Below are positions 1-7,245 of a stretch of 64,000 bases of DNA, piece by piece. Source of the DNA: JANMES01 sp038329865 (GTDB lineage Bacteria > Planctomycetota > Phycisphaerae > Tepidisphaerales > Tepidisphaeraceae); NCBI GenBank assembly GCA_038329865.1, contig JBBQNK010000003.1, positions 102,122 to 166,121 of the forward strand, written 5' to 3'. The translations under genes and the position numbers were made by a program. Numbering within the stretch: the stretch's first letter is position 1; the number at the start of each line of letters is the position of its first letter. The notes under the pieces are model-generated. The model worked only from the letters and a program-made list of their open reading frames with translations, was not told where the DNA came from and searched no databases.

Positions 1-549
1 CCGGATTTCTTCCTTCAGCGCTTCCATCCCGCCGACGTCTTTGAAGCGGACGGCGGGGCGTTCGATCTCGGCGAGCGATTCGTTTTCGTCGCCCTCCCAG
101 GCGGCGCGGACTTTTCCGTCGACGACATCGCGATCGGCCGACCCGCCGATGCCTAGGCGCGAGGCCAGCTCCATGTCGCCGGCGTTTTCATCTTTTTCGA
201 TCGCCCGCTTGTACTGCCGCACGGCCCGCTCAGCATCGCCGGCTTTGAGCAACAGCCGGGCGTACAAGATGTGCGCCTTGGCCGGGCAGTTCGAATCCTT
301 GATGAGGTCTTCGACAATGACCAACGCTTCGGAATTCTTCTGCTGATAGTTGAACGCCGTCGCAAGCCCAAGCTTGATCGCGGCACTCTCGGGCGAGCGC
401 GCGAGCGCCAGCCGGTACTCCTTCTCCGCCTCCTGCCCGCGGCCGAGCGACAGCAGCGTGTCGGCCAGGTGCTGGCGTAGCGGAACATTCTCCGGCGAAT
501 GCTGAAGTGCGTCGCGCAGAGAATTAATAGTTTCATCGGGGCTGGACAT
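1..549 (-). CDS. TPR-AAA+ ATPase, N-terminal part (runs off left edge)
   Basis: The minus-strand frame starts at the ATG at 547-549, preceded by a good ribosome site (GGAGGG, about 5 bases upstream), and stays open to base 1, giving 183 residues without a stop. Residues 1 to about 125 form tetratricopeptide-like helices (for example LADTLLSLGRGQEAEKEYRL and LKAGDAERAVRQYKRAIE). After an acidic linker, residues 168-183 read RFKDVGGMEALKEEIR, the hallmark entry to a Cdc48/FtsH-like AAA+ module; the Walker motifs lie outside the window. It is probably an ATP-driven remodelling enzyme with a protein-binding TPR front end. It is divergently oriented to the SGNH hydrolase gene, 112 bases away. The partner and substrate cannot be inferred. 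Confidence 0.85.
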   Translation of the reverse strand, partial: MSSPDETINSLRDALQHSPENVPLRQHLADTLLSLGRGQEAEKEYRLALARSPESAAIKLGLATAFNYQQKNSEALVIVEDLIKDSNCPAKAHILYARLLLKAGDAERAVRQYKRAIEKDENAGDMELASRLGIGGSADRDVVDGKVRAAWEGDENESLAEIERPAVRFKDVGGMEALKEEIR

Positions 550-661
550 CGGGTTCCCTCCGGGTGCGGCGGACCAGTTTAGTTCGCAGACGAATGAATT
601 CCAAGCCGGGCGGGAAGCTTGGCGTTGACGCTTTGGGCCTATCGATTAGTCTGATCATGCG

Positions 662-1306
662 ATGGTTGATAAACAAAACTACCTTTCAGAAATAGCCGCC
701 CTTTGCCGGATTGATTGGCCGGCGAATCGGATCGTCAATGTCGTCTGTCACGGCCACAGTGTGCCGGCGGGGTACTTTAAGACACCGGTGGTTCATTCGC
801 TGGGCTCCTACCCGCATTTGCTGCGAGTCGGCCTTGCGGCGAAGTACCTGCATGCGGTGATCAACGTCATCGTGACGGCCATCGGGGGCGAGAACTCTGA
901 ACGCGGAGCCGCCCGATTTGAAAGCGACGTGCTTTCGCATCGGCCAGATGTGGTGACGATCGACTACGGCCTCAATGACCGCGGTATCGGCTTGGAGCGT
1001 GCGAACGTCGCGTGGGCTTCAATGATCGAAAAGGCCAAGTCGTCCGGCGCGAAGGTCTTGCTGCTCACGCCGACTACGTTTGAGAAATTGAATTTCGAGT
1101 CGCCCGAAGAGCCGCTCAATCAACACGCCGAACAAATCCGCCGGCTGGCGGTCGACAATGAAGTGGGCCTGGTGGATAGCTTGCAAGGATTCCGGTCAGC
1201 CGTGCGCGGCGAGGTTGATCCGATGTCGCTGCTTTCACAAATCAATCACCCGAGCGAGAAGGGCCACGCGATCGTCGGTAAGTTGCTGTTGGAATGGTTC
1301 AACTGA
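662..1306 (+). CDS. SGNH/GDSL-type hydrolase with atypical active-site blocks
   Basis: 214 residues. Block I is GHS (residues 31-33) instead of GDS, keeping the presumed nucleophile Ser33. Block III is present as GLND with Asn105. The C-terminal block reads QINHPSEKGH, so His196 is in place but the usual Asp three residues before it is Gln193. No signal peptide is visible, so the protein is probably cytoplasmic. The family contains esterases, lipases and acetylhydrolases; the substrate is unknown. The gene ends 33 bases before the glycosyltransferase frame and may be co-transcribed with it. The fold assignment is fairly firm; catalysis with Gln in place of Asp is an inference. Confidence 0.8.
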   Translation: MVDKQNYLSEIAALCRIDWPANRIVNVVCHGHSVPAGYFKTPVVHSLGSYPHLLRVGLAAKYLHAVINVIVTAIGGENSERGAARFESDVLSHRPDVVTIDYGLNDRGIGLERANVAWASMIEKAKSSGAKVLLLTPTTFEKLNFESPEEPLNQHAEQIRRLAVDNEVGLVDSLQGFRSAVRGEVDPMSLLSQINHPSEKGHAIVGKLLLEWFN

Positions 1307-1339
1307 GCATGGTAAGGCCGTTAGAAAATGGGGCTGGAT

Positions 1340-2476
1340 ATGAACAAGCGAATCTTAGTCCTCTCCGCGTCCGTCGGCGCGGGCCACATGCGGGCGGCGG
1401 AGGCAGTTGAACTTGCTCTTCGCGAATTGGCTCCGGACGTCATCGTGAAAAACGTTGATATTCTCACGCTCACCAACGCCCCCTTCCGCCGGGTGTACGG
1501 CAAGGCGTATCTCGATCTCGTCAATCACGCCCCGCACATGCTCGGCCTGATGTACGACCTGCTCGATCGCCCCGGCAAAGCAACGGCCGGGGATAAGCTG
1601 CTTTATCTCGTGCAGAAGCTCAACCTCAAGAATCTGATCGAGCTGGTTTGCGACGGCTGTTGGGATTCGATCGTCAATACGCACTTCCTGCCGGCCGAGA
1701 TCATCACGCACCTTCGTAAGAAGGGAAAGATTCACACGCCGCACATGACCGTCACGACGGACTTTGAAACGCACAAGCTCTGGGTGCATCAGCCGACGGA
1801 ACGATACACCACGGCCACCTCGGAAGGCGCGGCGTATCTCGAATCGTATGGCATTTCGAAAAGTCTGATCACCGTCACCGGCATTCCGATTCACCCGGTC
1901 TTCAGCCAGGCGAAAGATCGCGGTGAGTTGCTGAAGAAGCACGGGCTGAAGGGCGATCGCCCGATCGTTCTGCAACTGGCGGGCGGGTTCGGCGTCGGGC
2001 CGATCGAGAAGCTGTTCCGCGGGCTGCTTTCGATCGACACGCCGTTGGAGATTGTCGTGGTCTGCGGCAAGAACGAGGCGGTGAAGAACAAGCTCGCAAA
2101 AATCGCTGTGCCTGCAAAGTACCGGGCGAAGCTGTTCGGGTTCACGAAGGAAATGGACGAGCTTCTCACGATAGCCGACCTTGTGCTGACCAAGCCCGGC
2201 GGGCTGACGACTTCCGAAGTGCTCGCCAAAGGCGCCGCCATGGCGATCGTCAATCCCATCCCCGGGCAGGAGAGCCGCAACAGCGACTTCCTCCTTGAGA
2301 ACGGGGCGGCCATCAAGATCAACAACGTCGCCACCATGCCCATGAAGCTGACTTCGCTGCTGTCGGATCATAAAAAACTCGACGCGATCAAATCCAACGC
2401 CCGCAAGCTCGGCAAGCCGCGAGCAGCGTACGATGTCGCGGAATTCGCAATAAGTCTCGCAAATGAGCGCAAATAA
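1340..2476 (+). CDS. MGDG synthase/UgtP-like diacylglycerol glycosyltransferase (GT28)
   Basis: About 378 residues. The N-terminus KRILVLSASVGAGHMRAA is the nucleotide-sugar glycosyltransferase entry loop typical of plant MGDG synthase and bacillary UgtP. The C-terminal half carries the donor-site region (LVLTKPGGLTTSEVLAKG, then NPIPGQESRNSDFLLENGAA), matching the GT28 C-terminal domain. It probably transfers glucose or galactose from a UDP-sugar to diacylglycerol at the inner face of the membrane. The Met at 1340 fits the family start; an in-frame Met at 1328 would add four residues. Substrate preference cannot be read from the sequence. Confidence 0.85.
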   Translation: MNKRILVLSASVGAGHMRAAEAVELALRELAPDVIVKNVDILTLTNAPFRRVYGKAYLDLVNHAPHMLGLMYDLLDRPGKATAGDKLLYLVQKLNLKNLIELVCDGCWDSIVNTHFLPAEIITHLRKKGKIHTPHMTVTTDFETHKLWVHQPTERYTTATSEGAAYLESYGISKSLITVTGIPIHPVFSQAKDRGELLKKHGLKGDRPIVLQLAGGFGVGPIEKLFRGLLSIDTPLEIVVVCGKNEAVKNKLAKIAVPAKYRAKLFGFTKEMDELLTIADLVLTKPGGLTTSEVLAKGAAMAIVNPIPGQESRNSDFLLENGAAIKINNVATMPMKLTSLLSDHKKLDAIKSNARKLGKPRAAYDVAEFAISLANERK

Positions 2477-2545
2477 CAGCCGATAATGTTGGTCGCGGCG
2501 ATTTTCAATTGCGTTCAATCGCTCGCCAGCCCTGCCTGCACCGAC

Positions 2546-2551
2546 TATAAT
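2546..2551 (+). promoter_or_regulatory. candidate -10 element upstream of the PDH operon
   Basis: A perfect TATAAT lies about 141 bases before the pdhA start. No convincing -35 box is seen 16-18 bases upstream, so this is a partial match only. The long untranslated leader that would follow contains no structure I recognise. Confidence 0.35.
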
Positions 2552-2692
2552 ATTACCGACAACGTGGTGACCCCGCGGAGCGGCATTGAAGCCGGGCGAA
2601 GAATCACTACACTCCTGTCGCGCCGGATCGATGGCCACACTTACCATCGTTAGCGGCCGGGTCGACCAACCCTTACCTCGGTGGAGTAATAA

Positions 2693-3727
2693 ATGTCCGT
2701 TGCCAATGAAGTTCGTCATTCCGTCAAGAAAAACAGTCCCTCCGACGGAACTGTCGAACGCAATCGCCTGCGGATGATGATGCTGATCCGCCGATTCGAA
2801 GAAAAGACCTTCCAGGAATACACCAAACCCGGCCAGAAGATCGGCGGATTCTGCCATTTGTATAGCGGCCAGGAAGCCATCGCCGTCGGGACGGCCGCGC
2901 TGTTCGATAAGAATCGCGACGCCCTCATCAACGGCTATCGCTGCCACGGACATTCGCTGGCTTTGGGCATGCCGCCCCGGTCCGCCATCGCCGAGATGTA
3001 CGGTAAAGAGACCGGCTGCTCCAAAGGCAAAGGCGGATCGATGCATCTGTTCGAGGCGTCGGTAGGCAACCACGGCGGGCACGGGATCGTCGGCGGTCAG
3101 CTTCCGCTCGGCCTTGGGATGGCGTTCGCGCAGATGTACAAAAAAACCGGCGGCGTGACTTTCTGCTTCATGGGTGATGGCGCAATCAATCAGGGCACGT
3201 TCAACGAAGCGCTCAATCTCGCCAGCCTTTATAAATGTCCGGTTATTTATGTAGTAGAAAACAACGGCGTCGCGATGGGCACTCAGATTGAGCGCCACAG
3301 CGCTGAAAAAGATATTGCGAAACGCGCGTGCGGCTTCAATATGCCGCACCGCAACGTTGATGGGAACGACGTGGACACGGTCATCAAGGAATTCGGCATT
3401 GCCGTAGAGCGCGGCCGAGCCGGTGAAGGGCCGACCTTCCTTTCCGCGAACACATACCGCTTCCGCGGGCACAGCATGTCGGACGCGATGAAATATCGCA
3501 CGAAGGAAGAAGCCGAGAAGGCCAAGCTTCGTGATCCCATCAGCGTCTATAGCGGCCGTCTCCGCGATTCGAACCTCATCACCGAAGAGCAACTCGAGGC
3601 GCTGCAGGAAAGCGTAAGCTCCGAGGTCACCGAAGCCTTCACCCAGGCCGACGCCGACCCGCATCCGCCGATCGAAGACCGCTTCAATGACGCGCTGTCG
3701 GAGACATATCCGTTTCAGCCGAAGTAG
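2693..3727 (+). CDS. pdhA: pyruvate dehydrogenase E1 component, alpha subunit
   Basis: 344 residues, the usual size. The thiamine-diphosphate motif is clear: GDGAINQGTFNEALNLA followed by VIYVVENNGVAMGT. The regulatory-loop region YRFRGHSMSD is also typical of E1 alpha. With the beta subunit it decarboxylates pyruvate and passes the acetyl group to the lipoyl arm of E2. The start is supported by GGTGGAG seven bases upstream. It is the first gene of an operon that also holds E1 beta, E2 and E3. A 2-oxo acid other than pyruvate is possible, but the short heterotetrameric E1 and its neighbours favour PDH. Confidence 0.95.
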   Translation: MSVANEVRHSVKKNSPSDGTVERNRLRMMMLIRRFEEKTFQEYTKPGQKIGGFCHLYSGQEAIAVGTAALFDKNRDALINGYRCHGHSLALGMPPRSAIAEMYGKETGCSKGKGGSMHLFEASVGNHGGHGIVGGQLPLGLGMAFAQMYKKTGGVTFCFMGDGAINQGTFNEALNLASLYKCPVIYVVENNGVAMGTQIERHSAEKDIAKRACGFNMPHRNVDGNDVDTVIKEFGIAVERGRAGEGPTFLSANTYRFRGHSMSDAMKYRTKEEAEKAKLRDPISVYSGRLRDSNLITEEQLEALQESVSSEVTEAFTQADADPHPPIEDRFNDALSETYPFQPK

Positions 3728-3736
3728 GAGAGAGTT

Positions 3737-3982
3737 ATGGCCGAAGGCGATCATGAAAGAATCGAATTGGTCGAAGAGATCCGGCGGTTATCAATTGCCG
3801 TTCCCTTTGTTCCATTCGATATCATTGTCACCAGTGGTGATCGTGCCGAAGTCACTCAACCAGGCATGGTGGCAACCGTTCAAAGCCAAATTCATGTAGC
3901 CAAAGTGAAATCGAACGCGTTTGACATCATTCGCGCCAATCAGATTTCTGCTGTGCGTGTGCATGACGTCGCATCAAATTAA
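3737..3982 (+). CDS. small conserved protein between E1 alpha and E1 beta
   Basis: 81 residues with a good ribosome site (AGGAGAG). It begins nine bases after the pdhA stop. The core PFVPFDIIVTSGDR, followed by a stretch with a valine-rich strand, resembles a family of small planctomycete proteins with the pattern PFxPFxIxxxDGR that occur in many unrelated loci. No catalytic motif, membrane segment or signal peptide is visible. Its place inside the PDH operon, 27 bases ahead of pdhB, suggests co-expression but gives no evidence of a role in the complex. Confidence 0.7.
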   Translation: MAEGDHERIELVEEIRRLSIAVPFVPFDIIVTSGDRAEVTQPGMVATVQSQIHVAKVKSNAFDIIRANQISAVRVHDVASN

Positions 3983-4009
3983 CGCATTGTTTCTGAAAGA
4001 AAACTAGAT

Positions 4010-4993
4010 ATGCCAGTTATTCAAATGCGAGAAGCTCTCCGTGCCGCGATGACCGAGGAGATGGAGCGCGACGAAAATGTCTTCCTCATGGGCGAGGAAG
4101 TGGCCGAGTACAACGGCGCTTACAAAGTCTCTGAAGGCATGCTCAAGAAGTTCGGCCCCGGCCGTATCTGGGACACGCCGATCAGCGAAGCCGGCTTTGC
4201 CGGCCTTGGTGTCGGCGCGGCCACCATGGGTCTTCGGCCGATCATCGAGTTCATGAGCTGGTCGTTCACCTGGGTCTGCATGGACCAGATCGTCAACAAC
4301 GCCGCCAACGTGCGCTACATGTCCGGCGGCCAGTACAAAGTGCCGATCGTCTTCCGCGGCGGCAACGGCATTGCTCACCAGCTCGGCGCGACGCACTCGC
4401 ACCGCATGGAGAGCGTTTACGCCCGCATCCCGGGCCTTATCACCGTTGCGCCGAGCACCACCTACGACGCCAAGGGCCTCCTCAAGAGCGCCATCCGCTG
4501 CGACGATCCGGTCATCTTCCTCGAATCTGAAAAAATGCTGAACGACACCGGCGACGTGCCGGACGAGGAATACCTCCTGCCGCTCGGCGTGGCGAACGTG
4601 GAGCGCAAAGGCGCCGACGTCACCCTCGTCAGCTACGGCCGGCCGATGCAGCGCGTGGTGCGTGACGCAGCAAAGCACCTGGTCGAAGATCACGGCATTG
4701 ATGTCGAGCTGATCGACCTCCGCACGCTTCGCCCGCTGGATACGAACACGATCGTTGAGTCGATCAAGAAGACCAACCGCTGCGTGATCGTCGACGAAGA
4801 CTGGGGCTACTGCGGCATGGGCTGCGGCATCCTCTACAAGATCCAGAAGGCGGTGTTTGATTACCTCGACGCCCCGATCGACTACGTTCACAGCGACGAG
4901 ATTCCGGTCCCGTTCAATCACTATCTCGAAGAAGCAATGATGCCGAGCGTGGATCGGATCGTTAGCGCGGTTAAAGAAGCTTGTTACCGATAA
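4010..4993 (+). CDS. pdhB: pyruvate dehydrogenase E1 component, beta subunit
   Basis: 327 residues, full length. Typical transketolase-like E1 beta features are present: FLMGEEVAEYNGAYKVSEG near the N-terminus, DTPISEAGFAGLGVGAA, the QIVNNAA segment, and the C-terminal domain LIDLRTLRPLD followed by VDEDWGYCGMG. It forms the alpha2beta2 E1 enzyme with the product at 2693-3727. Its stop codon TAA runs directly into a strong Shine-Dalgarno sequence (GGAGAGG, 4994-5000). That sequence must serve the E2 gene, but a 66-base hairpin separates the two. Confidence 0.95.
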   Translation: MPVIQMREALRAAMTEEMERDENVFLMGEEVAEYNGAYKVSEGMLKKFGPGRIWDTPISEAGFAGLGVGAATMGLRPIIEFMSWSFTWVCMDQIVNNAANVRYMSGGQYKVPIVFRGGNGIAHQLGATHSHRMESVYARIPGLITVAPSTTYDAKGLLKSAIRCDDPVIFLESEKMLNDTGDVPDEEYLLPLGVANVERKGADVTLVSYGRPMQRVVRDAAKHLVEDHGIDVELIDLRTLRPLDTNTIVESIKKTNRCVIVDEDWGYCGMGCGILYKIQKAVFDYLDAPIDYVHSDEIPVPFNHYLEEAMMPSVDRIVSAVKEACYR

Positions 4994-5004
4994 GGAGAGG
5001 GCAA

Positions 5005-5070
5005 AGGACTTAGGACTTAGGACTAAGTGAATCGATTTCACTAAGTCCTAAGTCCTTAGTCCTAAGTCCT
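5005..5070. repeat. inverted repeat built of tandem AGGACTT units
   Basis: The left arm consists of tandem AGGACTT/AGGACTA units and the right arm of AAGTCCT/TAGTCCT units, giving a near-perfect long hairpin around a TCGA-like centre. It lies entirely between the ribosome-binding sequence at 4994-5000 and the E2 start codon at 5078. Related AGGACTTAGG units recur at 58150-58180 and, more degenerate, inside mnmA at 34401-34430. Confidence 0.9.
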
Positions 5071-5077
5071 ACGAACT

Positions 5078-6547
5078 ATGCCCGTTGAAGTCACCATGCC
5101 TCAGCTCTCTGACACCATGACCGAAGGAACGGTCGTCAAGTGGTACAAGAAAGAGGGCGACAAGGTCAAAGAAAACGAGAAGATCGCCGACGTCGAGACC
5201 GACAAGGCCGTCATGGAAATGGAAGCGTTCGAGGGCGGCACGCTCGCGCACATCGCCGTCCCGGAAGGGACGAAGGTGGCCGTCGGCGCGACGATCGCCG
5301 TGCTGGCGACGGGGAAGGAAAATCCCGCCGACGTGAAGGCGAAAGCATCCGGCGGGGCGGCGAAAACCGCCGCGCCGGCGGCGAGTGCCGCGCCAGCCGC
5401 TGCCGCGAGCGCAGCGCCGGCCTCTGCATCGAGCGCGCCCGCCGGCGCCGCCAAACCTGCCGTCACGGCGAAGGTCGAATCCGCCACACCGCCGGCCGCG
5501 AAGCCGGCGAGCGTAACCGCCACCATGGAGCACGCCGCGCGCAGCGAGGTGCATGAGCCCGACGAAGTCGGCCACGGCGCGACGCGCCAGCCCGCCACCG
5601 CCTTCCCGCCGCTGCAGAACAACAACGGCCACCGCATCTTCGCCTCGCCGCTGGCCAAGCGCATCGCGGAAGACATGGGCGTCGACATCAAGAGCATCCG
5701 CGGCACCGGCCCGTACGGCCGAGTGGTTCAGAAAGATGTTCTCGCCGCCGCTGAAGCGCCTGCGAAACCGCAAGCGGTTGCGACCAGCGATTCGTCCGCC
5801 GCCAAGCCGTCCGCAACGCCCTCCGCGCCGCTGCCCACGAAAATTCTTTCCGGCGAAAAGCAGGTCATCCCGCTCACGAAAATCCGCACCGTCATCGCGG
5901 CCCGGCTGCAGGCGAGCAAGCAAAACATTCCGCACTTTTACGAGTCGGTCGATATCGACATCGAGGCGCTTTCCGCGCTTCGCGAGCTGATCAACACGCA
6001 GCTCGAAAAGGAAAAAATCCGCCTCAGCATCGGCGACCTGATCGCTAAGGGCGTGGCCGTCGCGCTGCTCAAGCACCCGGCCGTCAACGCGCACTACGAC
6101 GAAAAGAACAACCAGATCACGCGCTTCGGCGACGTGAACCTCGGCATGGCCGTCGCGCTGCCGGACGGGTTGATCGTCCCCGTGCTTCGCGGCATTAACC
6201 AGATGGGCTTCAAGGAAATCCGCCAGCGATCGGCCGAGCTGATCGACCGCGCCCGCGCCCAAAAACTCAAGCAGGACGAGATGACCGGCGCCACCTTCAC
6301 CGTGAGCAACCTCGGCACGTTCGGCGTGAAAGAATTTTCCGCAATCATCAACCCGCCGGAAGTAGGCATCCTCGCCATCGCCGCCGCCGACAAGCGAGCC
6401 GTGGTGCGCGACGGCCAGATCGTCGCCCGCAGCATCATGACCGTGACGCTGAGCGCCGACCACCGCGCCATCGACGGTGCCGTCGCCGCCGACTTCCTGC
6501 GAACGTTGAAGAACCTGCTGGAAGAGCCGGGGATGATGCTGGTGTGA
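5078..6547 (+). CDS. pdhC: dihydrolipoamide acetyltransferase (E2)
   Basis: 489 residues. Residues 1-80 are a lipoyl domain with the lipoylated lysine in ETDKAVMEME (Lys43). An Ala/Pro-rich linker of about 100 residues follows. A peripheral subunit-binding domain lies at about 188-222 (FASPLAKRIAEDMG, GTGPYGRVVQKDV). The C-terminal catalytic domain has the active-site motif SADHRAIDG near 459-467. It moves the acetyl group from lipoamide to CoA and forms the core of the complex. The start codon has no purine-rich sequence in the 7 bases between the upstream hairpin and the ATG; the nearest strong site is on the far side of that hairpin. A later hydrophobic-protein gene follows after 16 bases. 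Confidence 0.95.
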   Translation: MPVEVTMPQLSDTMTEGTVVKWYKKEGDKVKENEKIADVETDKAVMEMEAFEGGTLAHIAVPEGTKVAVGATIAVLATGKENPADVKAKASGGAAKTAAPAASAAPAAAASAAPASASSAPAGAAKPAVTAKVESATPPAAKPASVTATMEHAARSEVHEPDEVGHGATRQPATAFPPLQNNNGHRIFASPLAKRIAEDMGVDIKSIRGTGPYGRVVQKDVLAAAEAPAKPQAVATSDSSAAKPSATPSAPLPTKILSGEKQVIPLTKIRTVIAARLQASKQNIPHFYESVDIDIEALSALRELINTQLEKEKIRLSIGDLIAKGVAVALLKHPAVNAHYDEKNNQITRFGDVNLGMAVALPDGLIVPVLRGINQMGFKEIRQRSAELIDRARAQKLKQDEMTGATFTVSNLGTFGVKEFSAIINPPEVGILAIAAADKRAVVRDGQIVARSIMTVTLSADHRAIDGAVAADFLRTLKNLLEEPGMMLV

Positions 6548-6563
6548 ACCTCGCGGGGGTTCG

Positions 6564-7163
6564 ATGAGTACGTCTGACAACAACGGTGACGCTTGGCCGA
6601 TTGAGCCCGATGCGAGTGAGATCGTAGATCGGCCACGCTCTGCCGTGGTCTCTTTCCTGGACGTAGTGTTAACGTCGTTTCTAAAGGTCATCGGATTTTT
6701 GTGTTTGGTCATCCTCATCGGAGCCCTTGTTTTGTGGTGGTATGGTTCATCGCACACGCAATCGGGTGAAGTGGCGTCCCGGGAAATTCAGGCGTTTCTT
6801 TCATCCCATGCCGCGAGTAAGTTCGCCGGCGACGTGACAAATGGGAAGGTTGCACTCCAGCGGGGTTTCTTCAAAAGCGAGGGCTCGGAATGGATTGTGT
6901 TCGATCTTCCGCCGAGCGATTTGTCGGTGTTCAAAAAGATTGTCACGGATCATTGGTTGTTGGAACGTGGCCATACCGTTCACGATGCGAACATTGCGAA
7001 TGCGACGCTCGACTACAGCCCAGACCAGCCGTCGTGGTGGCAGTTGAGCGAGAACGCGGACGTGGAACGCATTCAATTCAGTTTCCCGGATAGCGGCACA
7101 AGCGCTGACGACTGGATCCTCGACATCGATCGAACCGCCGGTCGAATTTACTTCAAGTACTAG
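6564..7163 (+). CDS. single-pass membrane protein of unknown function in the PDH operon
   Basis: 199 residues. A soluble N-terminal tail of about 35 residues is followed by one strong transmembrane helix (about 45-65, VIGFLCLVILIGALVLWWY). The C-terminal domain of about 130 residues has several Trp residues and acidic patches (SPDQPSWWQL, DWILDIDR). No family was recognised. It sits between E2 and E3, 16 bases after the first and 82 before the second, so it is probably co-transcribed with them. Codon use is less G+C-rich than in the flanking enzymes, which might indicate a later arrival; that is only an impression. Confidence 0.7.
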   Translation: MSTSDNNGDAWPIEPDASEIVDRPRSAVVSFLDVVLTSFLKVIGFLCLVILIGALVLWWYGSSHTQSGEVASREIQAFLSSHAASKFAGDVTNGKVALQRGFFKSEGSEWIVFDLPPSDLSVFKKIVTDHWLLERGHTVHDANIANATLDYSPDQPSWWQLSENADVERIQFSFPDSGTSADDWILDIDRTAGRIYFKY

Positions 7164-7245
7164 CTTCCTCGCGTCGCCCGGCATCAGATGACAAGCGCAC
7201 GCACTGCCTCTATGATCTGAAGCCCTTTCATGTAACGGAGATAGA

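Noticed and set aside
1355..3754. A long minus-strand open frame (799 codons) opposite the glycosyltransferase and pdhA.
   Set aside because: It is a mirror of high-G+C genes on the plus strand; no domain is recognisable, and plus-strand genes have clear family motifs.
5005..5070. Possible CRISPR array because of regularly repeated AGGACTT units.
   Set aside because: Units are too short, there are no unique spacers, and no cas genes occur in the window.
5069..6757. A 562-codon minus-strand frame opposite the E2 gene.
   Set aside because: Arg/Gly-rich composition with no motif; it is the antisense of the Ala/Pro linker and catalytic domain.
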